A DNA stretch of 64,000 nucleotides from Amaricoccus sp003258405 (GCF_043226085.1 NZ_CP171225.1:434001-498000); one strand, 5' to 3'; shown: positions 1 to 9,396, counted from the stretch's first letter. Notes: generated by a model from the letters alone, not told the origin. Translations and numbers: made by a program.

Positions 1-1629
1 GATCTCAAGTCCCTGCCCCTCGTGCTCGCCGATCGCATCGCGGGCAATCAGGGCCTGCGCGGTGCGCTCACCGGACAGGCGCAGGTGACGGGGCTTCAGG
101 CCTCGCCGGAAGCCAGGTTCAAGATCGACGGCAGCGGCCTGACGGTGCGCATGCTGAGCGAAGGCGGCGTGCCGCCGCTCGCGCTCTCGGTCGAGGGCGC
201 CTATGCGCAGAACGCCGTCAACCTCGCCTCGGCCAGCGTGACCGGCCCCTACGGGCTGAGCCTCTCGGGTGGCGGCCGCATTCCGCTCGCCGGGCCGGGG
301 CTTGATGCGCGGCTGAACGGCACCGTGCCGCTCCAGCTTGCAAGTCCGCTTCTTGCTGCGCGCGCAGCGAGCGCGACCGGGCAGCTCAACATCAACGCGA
401 CCGCGGCGGGTGCGCTCGCCGATCCGCGCCTCAACGGCAATGTCAGCCTCTCGGGCGGCACCTTCACCGACCCCGACACCAATCTCAAGCTCGAGAACAT
501 CCGCCTCGATGTCGCGCTCGACACCACCCGGGTGCTGGTGCGCGACATCAGCGCCGACGTTGCTGCGGGCGGCGACATCAGCGGCAGCGGTTCGGTGGAG
601 CTCAGCGGTCCGCGCGGCTATCCGGCCGACATCAACATGCGCTTCGACGACGTCCGCTATACCGACGGCACGCTCGCAACCACGCGCTTCCGCGGCACGC
701 TCGGCGTCAGCGGCCCGCTCGTCGGCGGCGGCGGCCAGATCCGCGGCCGCATCACGCTCGACAAGACCGAGATCTCCATCGAGGAAGGTCTCGGCTCCAA
801 TGCGGGCGCCGTGCTCGACGAGATCCAGCATCTCCGCCCGCCGCCGCGCGTGGTCGAGACCCTGCGCCTGGCCGATGTGAACCAGCCAGAGGACCCCGCC
901 TCGAGCTCCGGTGGTGGCGGCGGCGACGGCGGCTTCCTGCTCGACATCCGGGTGAACGCCCCGAACCAGGTCTTCATCCGCGGCCGCGGCCTCGATGTGG
1001 AGCTCGGCGGCGAGCTCTCGATCCAGGGCACCACGTCCAACCCCGCCCCCGTCGGCGAGTTCAGGCTCCGCCGCGGCCGGATCTCGATCCTGACCCAGCG
1101 CGTCGATTTCACCGAAGGCGCGCTGAGCCTCGACGGCGACCTCGACCCGGAGGTCAACTTCGTCGCCGAGTCGCGTTCGGGCGACGTCACCGCGATCATC
1201 ACCGTGTCCGGCCGGGCCTCCGACCCCGACATCACCTTCTCGTCGCAACCCGAGCTGCCGCAGGACGAGGTGCTCTCGCGGCTCCTCTTCAACCGCGCCG
1301 CGCAGGACCTCTCGCCCTTCCAGATCGCCCAGCTCGCGGCGGCGGCGGCCGAACTGGCGGGGGTCGGCGGTGGGCCGGGCGTGCTCTCGGAGCTTCGCAG
1401 TGCCACCGGGCTCGACAATCTGGACATCCTCACCAACGAGGATGGCTCGACCGGGGTCCAGGCGGGCAAATACGTGGCCGACGATGTCTATCTCGACGCC
1501 CAGACCAACAGCAACGGCGAGACGGAGGTGGGTGTCGTCTATGACGTCAACGACAACATCACCGCCCGCGGCTCGGTCGGCAGCGACGGCAACACCATCT
1601 TCGGCCTTTTCTTCGAACGCGACTACTGA
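1..1629 (+). CDS. tamB: TamB, translocation and assembly module inner-membrane component (3' part only)
   Basis: The reading frame is open from the first base, so the gene starts outside the window; 542 C-terminal residues are visible. The repetitive beta-rich sequence full of alternating G/S/D/T and hydrophobic residues, the late block beginning DEVLSRLLFNR, and the ending with an aromatic C-terminus (FFERDY) fit the TamB C-terminal domain (DUF490). With the outer-membrane partner TamA, TamB spans the periplasm and helps insert outer-membrane proteins or move lipids. A glycine-rich linker lies near residue 300. TamA would be expected upstream and cannot be checked. Family assignment is confident; the missing N-terminus would hold the membrane anchor. 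Confidence 0.88.
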   Translation, partial: DLKSLPLVLADRIAGNQGLRGALTGQAQVTGLQASPEARFKIDGSGLTVRMLSEGGVPPLALSVEGAYAQNAVNLASASVTGPYGLSLSGGGRIPLAGPGLDARLNGTVPLQLASPLLAARAASATGQLNINATAAGALADPRLNGNVSLSGGTFTDPDTNLKLENIRLDVALDTTRVLVRDISADVAAGGDISGSGSVELSGPRGYPADINMRFDDVRYTDGTLATTRFRGTLGVSGPLVGGGGQIRGRITLDKTEISIEEGLGSNAGAVLDEIQHLRPPPRVVETLRLADVNQPEDPASSSGGGGGDGGFLLDIRVNAPNQVFIRGRGLDVELGGELSIQGTTSNPAPVGEFRLRRGRISILTQRVDFTEGALSLDGDLDPEVNFVAESRSGDVTAIITVSGRASDPDITFSSQPELPQDEVLSRLLFNRAAQDLSPFQIAQLAAAAAELAGVGGGPGVLSELRSATGLDNLDILTNEDGSTGVQAGKYVADDVYLDAQTNSNGETEVGVVYDVNDNITARGSVGSDGNTIFGLFFERDY

Positions 1630-1655
1630 GCGCTACCCCCCTCGCGTCTCCCCTC

Positions 1656-1700
1656 GCGATCCCGTGTAGACGGCGGCTTTGGCCGTTGACACCGGATCGC
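1656..1700 (+). terminator. possible stem-loop after tamB
   Basis: A gcgatcc arm (1656-1662) and a ggatcgc arm (1694-1700) can pair, with an inner acggc/gccgt pairing. It lies 27 bases after the tamB stop. No T-run follows, so this may be a weak terminator or only a structured 3' end. Confidence 0.35.
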
Positions 1701-1708
1701 GAACCGGC

Positions 1709-1747
1709 GAGACAGATTTCCGAGTGAAACACTCGGCAATATGTCTC
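1709..1747 (+). promoter_or_regulatory. palindromic stem-loop just upstream of the iron-binding protein gene
   Basis: ccgagtg (1720-1726) pairs perfectly with cactcgg (1730-1736) across a three-base loop, and gagaca (1709-1714) pairs with tgtctc (1742-1747) outside it. It ends 27 bases before the chosen futA start. It could be an operator for an iron-responsive regulator or an RNA hairpin in the leader. No known consensus was matched. Confidence 0.4.
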
Positions 1748-1773
1748 ACGACGAGAAGAGGGAGAGAGACCAG

Positions 1774-2793
1774 ATGCACATGAGCCGCACCCTACTGGCC
1801 GCAGGATTGCTGTCGGGCCTCGCAGGCGTCCTTCCGGTCGCAGCGGAGGACCTGAACATCTACTCCTCGCGCCATTACGACACCGACGACGGGCTCTACG
1901 AGGCCTTCACCAAGGCCACCGGCATTCAGGTCAACCGGCTCGAGGGCGAGGCGGACGAGCTCAATGCGCGCATGAAGGCCGAGGGCGAGAACAGCCCGGC
2001 CGACATCCTGATGACCGTCGATGCCGGGCGCATCTGGCGCGCCGAGCAGGAAGGGCTGCTGCAGCCGGTCGAGTCGGACGTTCTCGAGGAGCGCATCCCC
2101 GCCCATCTGCGTGATCCCAAGAACGAGTGGTTCGGCCTCTCCCAGCGCGCGCGCCTGATCTTCTACGCCAAGGACCGCGTCGCCAACCCGCCGCAGACCT
2201 ACGAGGATCTCGCCGATCCGCAGTACAAGGGAATGATCTGCATCCGCTCGGCGACCAACATCTACAACCTCTCGCTGATGGCCTCGATCATCGCCCATGA
2301 CGGGGAAGAGGCGGCGAAGAGCTGGGCCGAGGGCCTGCTCGCGAACCTCGCCCGCCAGCCGGAAGGCGGCGATATCGACCAGCTCCGCGGCCTCGTCTCG
2401 GGCGCCTGCGACATCGCGGTGGCCAACAGCTACTACTTCGCGCGCACGCTGGCCCAGAATGTCGAGGGCGTCACGGGCCATACCGACGAGATCGGCATCG
2501 TCTTCCCCGATCAGGAGACCAACGGCACGCATGTGAACATCGCCGCGGCCGGTGTGGCGGTTCATGCCAAGAACCGCGACAATGCGATCGCCTTCCTCGA
2601 ATTCATGACGACGCCCGAGGCCCAGGCCTATTTCGCCGACCAGAACAACGAGTTCCCGGTGGTGCCCGGCGTGCCGGTGGGCAAGATCGCCGCCTCGCTC
2701 GGGAGCTTCCGGCAGGACACGCTGAACCTCGACGTGCTCGGCGAGAACCAGACGAAGGCGCAGGAGATCTTCAACGAGGTGGGCTTCCCCTGA
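1774..2793 (+). CDS. futA: Fe(3+) ABC transporter substrate-binding protein (FutA/FbpA type)
   Basis: A 339-residue periplasmic iron-binding protein of the class that delivers ferric iron to an inner-membrane ABC importer. The signal peptide runs to about residue 24 (cleavage VAA|ED). The mature start DLNIYSSRHYDTD is typical of the FutA family, and SYYF supplies the adjacent tyrosines that bind iron in this family. The start at 1774 is preferred because an agaggga ribosome site sits just upstream; an in-frame ATG at 1741 lacks one and would add a charged leader before the signal peptide. Permease and ATPase genes are not next to it; a strong terminator follows, so it is transcribed alone. 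Confidence 0.88.
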   Translation: MHMSRTLLAAGLLSGLAGVLPVAAEDLNIYSSRHYDTDDGLYEAFTKATGIQVNRLEGEADELNARMKAEGENSPADILMTVDAGRIWRAEQEGLLQPVESDVLEERIPAHLRDPKNEWFGLSQRARLIFYAKDRVANPPQTYEDLADPQYKGMICIRSATNIYNLSLMASIIAHDGEEAAKSWAEGLLANLARQPEGGDIDQLRGLVSGACDIAVANSYYFARTLAQNVEGVTGHTDEIGIVFPDQETNGTHVNIAAAGVAVHAKNRDNAIAFLEFMTTPEAQAYFADQNNEFPVVPGVPVGKIAASLGSFRQDTLNLDVLGENQTKAQEIFNEVGFP

Positions 2794-2826
2794 CGTTTCC
2801 CGCCCCCCGGGGCACCTGAACAAGAG

Positions 2827-2858
2827 GACGCGCGCGCAAGGCCCCTTGCGCGCGCGTC
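2827..2858. terminator. strong terminator between futA and cydX (probably bidirectional)
   Basis: Perfect 15-bp arms: gacgcgcgcgcaagg (2827-2841) and its complement (2844-2858). They are followed on the plus strand by ggcttttc. It lies 33 bases after the futA stop and 39 bases beyond the convergent cydX stop. Confidence 0.85.
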
Positions 2859-2897
2859 GGCTTTTCTGCGGCGTGAGTTGCGGGGCCGAGGCCCCGG

Positions 2898-3029
2898 TCA
2901 GTCCCGGTCGCTCCGCTCCGGTTGGCCGTCGAAGAGCCGATTGTCTTCCTGAACCTCGAGCCAGATCGCATTCACGACGGCGAAGAGCGCCGCCAGCGAG
3001 AGGCCGAGGATCCAAGCGAAATACCACAT
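2898..3029 (-). CDS. cydX: cytochrome bd oxidase small subunit CydX
   Basis: A 43-residue single-pass membrane protein beginning MWYFAWILG, the signature of CydX, followed by one hydrophobic helix and the conserved WLE element (AIWLEVQED). CydX sits beside CydA and stabilises the haems of cytochrome bd. The start is fixed by the MWYF motif and an aaagga ribosome site; a longer open frame upstream has no support. It follows cydB by 28 bases and is the last gene of the operon. Confidence 0.9.
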   Translation of the reverse strand: MWYFAWILGLSLAALFAVVNAIWLEVQEDNRLFDGQPERSDRD

Positions 3030-3057
3030 CTGCGTATCCTTTCCCGGCACGTTGCCG

Positions 3058-4209
3058 TCAGTAGAGCGTGTGCGAGCCCTCGGCCACGTCCGAGGCGGTG
3101 ACCTTGCCCCAGAGCACCGAGTAGACCCAAGCGGTGTAGGCAAGGATGATCGGCACGAAGATCACCGCAGCCCCCAGCATCACGAAAAGCGTGAGATGCG
3201 AGGAGGAGCTGTCCCAGACCGTCAGCGACGAGCGCGGATCGATGCTTGAGGGCAGGATGAACGGGAACATCGTCAGGCCCACCGTCGAGATCATGCCGAG
3301 GATCGAGAGCTTCGAGGCCAGCAGCGTCACCACCTCGCGCCGCCCCCAGAGCCCGAGCAGGGCGAAGAAGGCGCCGACGAAGCCGAGCACCGGGGCGGTC
3401 AGCGCCCAGGGCCGATCGGCATAGGCCGAGATCCAGCTTCCGCCGCGCGTGACCTCGGAGAGCAGCGGGTTCGAGGGGCCGTCGGTGACGACCGGTCCGA
3501 CGAGGCTGTAGCGCTCGACGAGATAGGTGAGCCAGAAGCCGTTGAGCGCGAAGAGCGCGATGACGACGACGGCGGCGATCATGCCGTAGGTCCGGGCCCG
3601 CTCCGCCACCGGCCCTTCGGCCTTGAGCCCGAGCCAGGCGCCGCCATGCATCACCATCATCGCAAGCGAGGTGAGGCCGCAGGAGAGCGCGAAGGGATTG
3701 AGCAGGCCGAAGAACGAGCCTTCGTAGATCGGCAGCATGTCGGGGGTCAGCCGGAACGGCACGCCCTGGAGCACGTTGCCGACCGCGACGCCGAAGACGA
3801 GGGCGGGCACCGCGCCGCCGACAAAGAGCGCCCAGTCCCAGGCCTCGCGCCAGCGCATGTCGTCGCGCTTCGAGCGGTACTTGAAGGCGACCGGCCGCAG
3901 GATCAGCGCCACGAGGATCAGGAACATCGCGAGATAGAAGCCCGAGAAGCTCACCGCATAGAGCGGTGGCCAGGCGGCAAAGATCGCGCCGCCCCCGAGG
4001 ATGAACCAGACCTGGTTCCCCTCCCAGACCGGGCCGACGGTATTGATGGCAATGCGCCGCTCCACATCCGTCTCGGCCACGAAGGGCAGCAGCGCGCCCA
4101 CCCCCATGTCGAACCCGTCGGTGACGGCAAAGCCTATGAGCAGCACACCGAGCAACACCCACCAGATGACGCGCAGCGTATCGAAAGCGATCAGGTCATG
4201 CAGGATCAT
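3058..4209 (-). CDS. cydB: cytochrome bd ubiquinol oxidase subunit II
   Basis: A 383-residue polytopic inner-membrane protein. The N-terminus (VIWWVLLGVLLIGFAVTDGFDMGVGALLPF) and the internal GNQVWFILGGGAIFAAWPPLYA stretch are diagnostic of CydB. It pairs with CydA to form the quinol-oxidising, oxygen-reducing terminal oxidase used at low oxygen and under NO or sulfide stress. Only four bases separate it from the cydA stop, so the two are translated from one message. Confidence 0.95.
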   Translation of the reverse strand: MILHDLIAFDTLRVIWWVLLGVLLIGFAVTDGFDMGVGALLPFVAETDVERRIAINTVGPVWEGNQVWFILGGGAIFAAWPPLYAVSFSGFYLAMFLILVALILRPVAFKYRSKRDDMRWREAWDWALFVGGAVPALVFGVAVGNVLQGVPFRLTPDMLPIYEGSFFGLLNPFALSCGLTSLAMMVMHGGAWLGLKAEGPVAERARTYGMIAAVVVIALFALNGFWLTYLVERYSLVGPVVTDGPSNPLLSEVTRGGSWISAYADRPWALTAPVLGFVGAFFALLGLWGRREVVTLLASKLSILGMISTVGLTMFPFILPSSIDPRSSLTVWDSSSSHLTLFVMLGAAVIFVPIILAYTAWVYSVLWGKVTASDVAEGSHTLY

Positions 4210-4213
4210 TGTC

Positions 4214-5818
4214 TTACTCCGCGGGGCTGATGTTGAGGTCGGAGGCGATCTTGCGGTGCTGCCGCCGCCGTTCCGTCCAGGCTTCGGTTTCCGCGACGTC
4301 CTGATACGGGCCCTTGCGGATGTATTTTATCATCAGCGACATCTCGACGACGAAGAGGGCCGAGTAGAGCAGCACGAAGCCGGCCAGCGTCACCGCAACG
4401 GTTCCGACGCTCAGGTGGCTCACGGAAAGCGCCGTCGGCAGGATGCCGTCCACCGTCCAGGGCTGGCGGCCGTATTCGGCGACGATCCATCCCATCTCGG
4501 CCGCGATCCAGGGTGCCGGAATGACGATGACCGCGAGCCGGAGCGCCCAGCGGGGGAAGCGCATGCCCCGGAAGGAGGCCATGAAGAAGAAATAGGCCAT
4601 GACCGCGATGAAGCTGAAGCCGAGGCCGACCATGATGCGGAAGGCCCAGAAGATCGGCCAGACATGGGGCACGGTATCCTCGGCGGCCTGCGCGATCTGC
4701 GCCTCGCTCGCCTGCCGCGGGTCCTCGATGTAGCGCTTGAGCAGGAAGGCATAGCCCAGATCGTCGCTGTGCTGCTCGAAGGTCGCGCGCACGTCCTCGG
4801 GCGTATCGGGCCCCTCGGCCCGGATCGTCATCAGCGCGTCATAGGCGATGATCCCCGAGCGGATGCGCCCGGCGTTCTCCGCCTCGAGCTCCGCGATGCC
4901 CTGGATCGGCGTATCGAGCGAGCGGGTGCCGATGAGGCCCATCACATAGGGGATGTGGATTGCGTATTTCGTCTCGCGCTCTTCCTGGTTCGGCAAGCCG
5001 ATGAGCGTGAAGGAGGCAGGCGCGGGCTCCGTGTGCCACATCGCCTCGATGGCGGCGAGCTTCATCTTCTGGTTCTCGCCCGCGTCATAGCCCGACTCGT
5101 CACCCAGCACGACGACCGAGAGCGCGCCCGCAAGGCCGAAACTGGCCGCAACCGCGATCGAGCGCCGCGCGAGCTCCGTATGGCGGCCATGGAGCAGATA
5201 CCAGGCCGAGACCCCGAGCACGAAGACAGATGCCGTGACATAGCCGGCGGAAACCGTATGGACGAATTTCGCCTGCGCCACCTGATTGAACATGACGTCG
5301 AAGAAGCTCGTCATCTCCATGCGCATGGTGACGGGGTTGAACTCTGCTCCCACCGGGTTCTGCATCCAGCCGTTGGCGATCAGGATCCAGAGTGCGGAGA
5401 AGTTCGAACCGATCGCCACGAGCCAGGCCACGACGAGATGGCCGACCCTCGAAAGCTTGTCCCATCCGAAGAAGAAGAGCCCGACGAAGGTTGCCTCGAG
5501 GAAGAAGGCCATCAGCCCCTCGATCGCGAGCGGTGCGCCGAAGATGTCGCCGACGTAATGGCTGTAGTAGCTCCAGTTCATGCCGAACTGGAATTCCATG
5601 GTGATGCCTGTCGCGACCCCGAGCGCGAAGTTGATGCCGAAGAGCATTCCCCAGAACTTGGTCATCTGCCGCCAGATGGGACGGCCGGTCATGACGTAGA
5701 CCGTCTCCATGATGGCGACGATGACCGAGAGGCCGAGTGTCAACGGCACGAAGAGAAAGTGGTAGAGAGCTGTCGTCGCGAACTGCAGGCGCGACAACTC
5801 CACGATATCTATATCCAT
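4214..5818 (-). CDS. cydA: cytochrome bd ubiquinol oxidase subunit I
   Basis: A 534-residue haem-carrying subunit. His20 in the first helix, the FVHTVSAGYV block with the second haem-ligand histidine, the Q-loop KLAAIEA motif and GRQPW near residue 450 are all present, so the quinol site and haem ligands look intact. Start at 5818 (MDIDIVELSRLQ) is supported by a gggaag ribosome site seven bases upstream; the longer frame upstream is not typical of the family. It has its own upstream gap with an FNR-like box, so it may be expressed both from cydD and from an internal promoter. Confidence 0.95.
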   Translation of the reverse strand: MDIDIVELSRLQFATTALYHFLFVPLTLGLSVIVAIMETVYVMTGRPIWRQMTKFWGMLFGINFALGVATGITMEFQFGMNWSYYSHYVGDIFGAPLAIEGLMAFFLEATFVGLFFFGWDKLSRVGHLVVAWLVAIGSNFSALWILIANGWMQNPVGAEFNPVTMRMEMTSFFDVMFNQVAQAKFVHTVSAGYVTASVFVLGVSAWYLLHGRHTELARRSIAVAASFGLAGALSVVVLGDESGYDAGENQKMKLAAIEAMWHTEPAPASFTLIGLPNQEERETKYAIHIPYVMGLIGTRSLDTPIQGIAELEAENAGRIRSGIIAYDALMTIRAEGPDTPEDVRATFEQHSDDLGYAFLLKRYIEDPRQASEAQIAQAAEDTVPHVWPIFWAFRIMVGLGFSFIAVMAYFFFMASFRGMRFPRWALRLAVIVIPAPWIAAEMGWIVAEYGRQPWTVDGILPTALSVSHLSVGTVAVTLAGFVLLYSALFVVEMSLMIKYIRKGPYQDVAETEAWTERRRQHRKIASDLNISPAE

Positions 5819-5910
5819 TTTGGTCTTCCCATCCGGATTCCGGCTCGTGCGCCGCTGCGCGAGGCCACGACACATGTTCGGGGTTTAGAATATGTTAAAT
5901 CGGGGCTTCG

Positions 5911-5924
5911 TTGACTCAGATCAA
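5911..5924 (-). promoter_or_regulatory. FNR/FnrL-like box upstream of cydA
   Basis: Read toward cydA the site is TTGAT-CTGA-GTCAA, nine of ten positions of the FNR consensus TTGAT-N4-ATCAA. It lies 93 bases before the cydA start, inside the cydC-cydA gap. CATATT/TATTCT sequences 16-18 bases downstream could serve as a -10. Confidence 0.6.
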
Positions 5925-5946
5925 AAAGATGGATCACAGATACGTT

Positions 5947-7656
5947 TTATCGGCCGGACATGACAGTTTCCTGTCGGGCGGCTGCATCCAGCGAAACCTC
6001 CCGGTCGGCCCAGGCGCGTTCGGCCTCGCGATGCGCCGCGACAAGCACCGCCGCATGCGGCAGGAAGTCGTGAATGCCGGCAAGCACGGCCTCCGCCGTG
6101 GCGCGATCGAGCCCTTCCGTCGGCTCGTCGAGCAGCAGGACGGACGGGCGCCGCGCGAGAACCCGGGCCAGCGCAAGCCGCCGCCGCTCGCCGCCCGAAA
6201 GCCCGGCGCCGCCCTCGCCGAGCGGCGCGTCGAGCCCCCCCAGCCGGTCGAGCACCGGGCCGAGGGCCACGGCCTCGAGCACCGCGCGGATCTGGACATC
6301 GGTGAGATCGGGCGCGCCCAGCCGCACCGCCTCGCGCAGGCTGCCGCTCATCAGCGCGCTTCGCTGCGGCAGCAGCCCGAGCACCATGCGCAGTTCGGCC
6401 TCCGGGCAGGCATCGACCGGCCGGCCATCGACCCGCACCCGGCCCCTGCATGGCGCGACGAGCCCGGCGGCGATCAGCAGAAGCGTGCTCTTGCCGCAGC
6501 CGCTGCGCCCGGTCAGCGCCACGCGCTCACCCGGCGCGATGCTGAAGGAAACGTCTTCGAAGAGGATCCGCCCGCCCTCGGGCATGCTCTGGGTCAGATC
6601 CTCGAGGGCGAGCCCCGCCGCCCCCGCCGGTTCGGCGGGCGGTTCGGCAGGTGCTGGGCGGGCCGGGGCGGCTCCGGCCGAGCCGCGGCCTTCCATCAAC
6701 CGTTGCACGCGGCGTGCCGCATCCGCCATGCGCCCGAACTCGGCAAGGCCGCGGCGCAGCGCAGGCCCGATCTCTGCAAGCGCGAGCGTCGCGAAGAAGG
6801 CGAGCGCCAGCCGTGCGGGCGAGAGCGTGCCCTGCTGCACGAGAAAGGCCCCGATCGCGAAGGCGCCCGCCGCGGCAAGCGTTCCTGCGGCCTGCATCGC
6901 GAAGCCCGCGATCCGGTCGCTCCGTTCGAGCGCCCGCTCGGCGGCACGCACCCTTTCGTCCGCTGCCATCACTGCCGCGCGCTGATCCTCGAGCTGCCCG
7001 CTCATCACCAGCTCGGTCTGGCCGCGCAGCATGTCGACGACCCGCGTCCGGAGCGCCTGAAACCCGGTTTCGGCCCGCCGCGCCTCCGCCCGGCTCCTGA
7101 GCGCGACGAAGGCGAGCGCCGCCGCCAGCCCGGCGGCGTAGGAGAGCACCGACCAGAGCGCCAGCACCGGCGCCGTGAGCCAGGCAAGGAGCGCGAGCGT
7201 GCCCAGAAGGGCCGTGAGCCCTGCCACGAGCGGGATCACCAACCGGAGCGGCAGGCCGTCGAGCGCATCGACATCCGCGGTGATCCGGTTGAGCGCGCGC
7301 GCGCCCCGGACCCGCACCATCTCCCGGTAGGGCAACCCTGCAAGCGCTCCGAGCAGGGCCGCGCGCAGCGCCGCGAGGCTCCGGAGCGTCGCGTCATGGG
7401 TGACGAGCCGCTCGCCATAGCGCGCTGCCGTCCGCCCCATCGCCAGCAGCCGCACCCCCGCCGAGGGCCGGAAGAAATCAAAGGCGATGCCGATCCCGGC
7501 CAGCCCCGCCGCACCCGACGCCGTCACGAACCAGCCCGAGAGGCCGAGCAGCCCGATGCCGGCCGCCAGCACCAGCGTCGCGAGCAGGAGCCCGGTGAGC
7601 CAGGTCCGCCGCTGCTCGGCCCAGATGTGCCGGGCAATGAAGCGAAGCGCGCTCAT
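5947..7656 (-). CDS. cydC: heterodimeric thiol ABC exporter, CydC subunit
   Basis: A 569-residue half-transporter: N-terminal membrane domain with the CydC hallmark GLSGWFVTASGAAGLA and FDFFRPSAGVRLLAMGRTAARYGERLVTHDA, then an ATPase domain with Walker A GRSGCGKST, signature LSGGERRR and Walker B LLLDEPTEGLD. With CydD it exports glutathione and cysteine to the periplasm, which is needed to assemble cytochrome bd. Its ATG overlaps the cydD stop by four bases, showing translational coupling. Confidence 0.93.
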   Translation of the reverse strand: MSALRFIARHIWAEQRRTWLTGLLLATLVLAAGIGLLGLSGWFVTASGAAGLAGIGIAFDFFRPSAGVRLLAMGRTAARYGERLVTHDATLRSLAALRAALLGALAGLPYREMVRVRGARALNRITADVDALDGLPLRLVIPLVAGLTALLGTLALLAWLTAPVLALWSVLSYAAGLAAALAFVALRSRAEARRAETGFQALRTRVVDMLRGQTELVMSGQLEDQRAAVMAADERVRAAERALERSDRIAGFAMQAAGTLAAAGAFAIGAFLVQQGTLSPARLALAFFATLALAEIGPALRRGLAEFGRMADAARRVQRLMEGRGSAGAAPARPAPAEPPAEPAGAAGLALEDLTQSMPEGGRILFEDVSFSIAPGERVALTGRSGCGKSTLLLIAAGLVAPCRGRVRVDGRPVDACPEAELRMVLGLLPQRSALMSGSLREAVRLGAPDLTDVQIRAVLEAVALGPVLDRLGGLDAPLGEGGAGLSGGERRRLALARVLARRPSVLLLDEPTEGLDRATAEAVLAGIHDFLPHAAVLVAAHREAERAWADREVSLDAAARQETVMSGR

Positions 7657-9344
7657 GCCTCCGCCTCCGCAAGCCGGATCTGCCGCCCCATTCGGGCGGC
7701 GAGCGCCGGATCGTGGGTCGCGACGATGAGGGTCGCCCCGCCGGCATTCAGCCGCAGAAGCCCCTCGGTCACGCTGGCCGCGGTCCGGGCGTCGAGATCG
7801 GCAGTGGGCTCGTCGGCGAGGATCACGTCGGGCGCCCGGAGGGCGGCGCGCGCCACCATCAGCCGCCGCGCCTCGCCGCCCGAGACCCCGGCCCCGGCCT
7901 CGCCGAGCCGCGCCCCGAGCCCGTGCGGCAAACGTGCGACGATTTCGCCCGCCTCCGCCAGCGCCAGCGCCTCCGCGAGCCGCGCCTCCGCCACCTTGCC
8001 CGCACCGAGCGTGAGATTGACCCGGAGGCTTGCCTCGAGGAAATGCGGCGCCTGACCCACCCAGCCGAGCCGCGCCCGCCAGGCATCGGCAGTGCCGTCC
8101 GCGAGGGGCACGTCCGCCACCCGGACCTCGCCGGCCTCCGCCGCGGCAAGCCCGCCGAGCAGCGCCAGCAGCGCCGATTTGCCGATCCCGCTCGGCCCGA
8201 GGATCGCGAGGCTCTCTCCCGGCGCGACCTCGAAGTCCGGCCAGGCGATCCGCCGCCCTGCGGGCGTGATGTAGGAGAGGCCCCGGATCGCGATCGCGGC
8301 GGGTCCGGGCAGCGGTTCGGCCGCGCTGCCCTGCCCGAGGATCCGCCGCGCCCGGCTCTCGTCCCGCGCCGCCAGCTCGCCCGCCACCGCCACCGCGGCC
8401 GCCCGGTCGTGCCAGGCTGCCGCCAGATCGCGCAGCGGCTGGAAGAAGGCGGGCGCCAGCATCAGCACGAAGATCCCCTCGCGCAGATCGAGCGGCGTTG
8501 CCCAGGCGCCGAAGCCGATCTCGCCGAGAAGGGCAAACCCGACATAGACCGCAACCATCGCGACGCCGAGCGCCGAGAAGAGCTCGAGCACCGTCGAGGA
8601 CAGAAAGGCGATGCGCAGCACCGCCATCGTCCGCGCCCGGAGCCCGTCCGCCGCCGCCGCGAACCCCGAAACCGCGCGCGCCCGCGCATCGAGAAGCCGG
8701 ATGTCGACGAGCGCCGCCAGCCGCTCGAGCAGGAGCGCATTGAGCTGGCCCACCTCGACCATCTGCTTCTCGCTCGCTTCCCGTGCGGCAAAGCCCACCA
8801 GCGCCATGAAGACCGGAATGAGGGGCCCCGCCACCATCAGGATCAGGAACACCGCCCAGGAAACCGGTAGCACCGCCGCCACCGCGATCACGAAGGGCAC
8901 CGTCATCACCCGGAGCTGGGCGGGGCGGTACCGCAGCAGATAGGGCCGGAGCGCGGCGAGCTTCTCGCCCGCGAGGGCCGCGATCTCCGCCGAGGCAGGC
9001 CGGGCGCCGTCCTGCGGCGAGCGCAGGCTCTCGGCCGCCACCAGCTCGGCGCGCGCGCCTGCCACCACCGCATCGGCGGCCTCGAAGGTGAACCGCGCCG
9101 CCCAGGCGTCGAGCCCGTGCCGCAGGAGCCCGAGGAGCGCAAAGAGCCCGGCGGCAAGGAAGGGATCGAGCGCCGTCGCGCCCGCGCCCAGGAGCCCCCC
9201 GAGCCCCAGCGCGATCACGCCGGCCTGCGGGATCCAGAGCAGCTCGGCCGTCACCGCAAGCCCGCCCGCGCGCGAGAGCCGTGCCTTCACAGGGGAGACA
9301 AGCGCCTTCAGGCGGCGCTTCGCGGCATCGGGTGCGTCAGCCAT
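7653..9344 (-). CDS. cydD: heterodimeric thiol ABC exporter, CydD subunit
   Basis: A 563-residue half-transporter with six predicted helices, then an ATPase domain with Walker A GPSGIGKSA, signature VSGGEARR and Walker B ILADEPTADLD. It pairs with CydC, encoded immediately downstream with a four-base overlap. The start at 9344 (MADAPDAAKRR) is chosen over an in-frame codon at 9410 because the latter lies at the end of the FNR box and the stretch between looks like a promoter and leader. First gene of cydDCABX. Confidence 0.9.
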   Translation of the reverse strand: MADAPDAAKRRLKALVSPVKARLSRAGGLAVTAELLWIPQAGVIALGLGGLLGAGATALDPFLAAGLFALLGLLRHGLDAWAARFTFEAADAVVAGARAELVAAESLRSPQDGARPASAEIAALAGEKLAALRPYLLRYRPAQLRVMTVPFVIAVAAVLPVSWAVFLILMVAGPLIPVFMALVGFAAREASEKQMVEVGQLNALLLERLAALVDIRLLDARARAVSGFAAAADGLRARTMAVLRIAFLSSTVLELFSALGVAMVAVYVGFALLGEIGFGAWATPLDLREGIFVLMLAPAFFQPLRDLAAAWHDRAAAVAVAGELAARDESRARRILGQGSAAEPLPGPAAIAIRGLSYITPAGRRIAWPDFEVAPGESLAILGPSGIGKSALLALLGGLAAAEAGEVRVADVPLADGTADAWRARLGWVGQAPHFLEASLRVNLTLGAGKVAEARLAEALALAEAGEIVARLPHGLGARLGEAGAGVSGGEARRLMVARAALRAPDVILADEPTADLDARTAASVTEGLLRLNAGGATLIVATHDPALAARMGRQIRLAEAEA

Positions 9345-9396
9345 TCTGGCCCCCGGGAATCGCGATATCGAAAATGCGTGTTTTTTTCCGATCCGG

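Noticed and set aside
5911..8055. 714-codon plus-strand open frame across cydC/cydD
   Set aside because: It is a high-G+C antisense shadow of the CydC and CydD genes, rich in Arg/Pro/Gly with no family.
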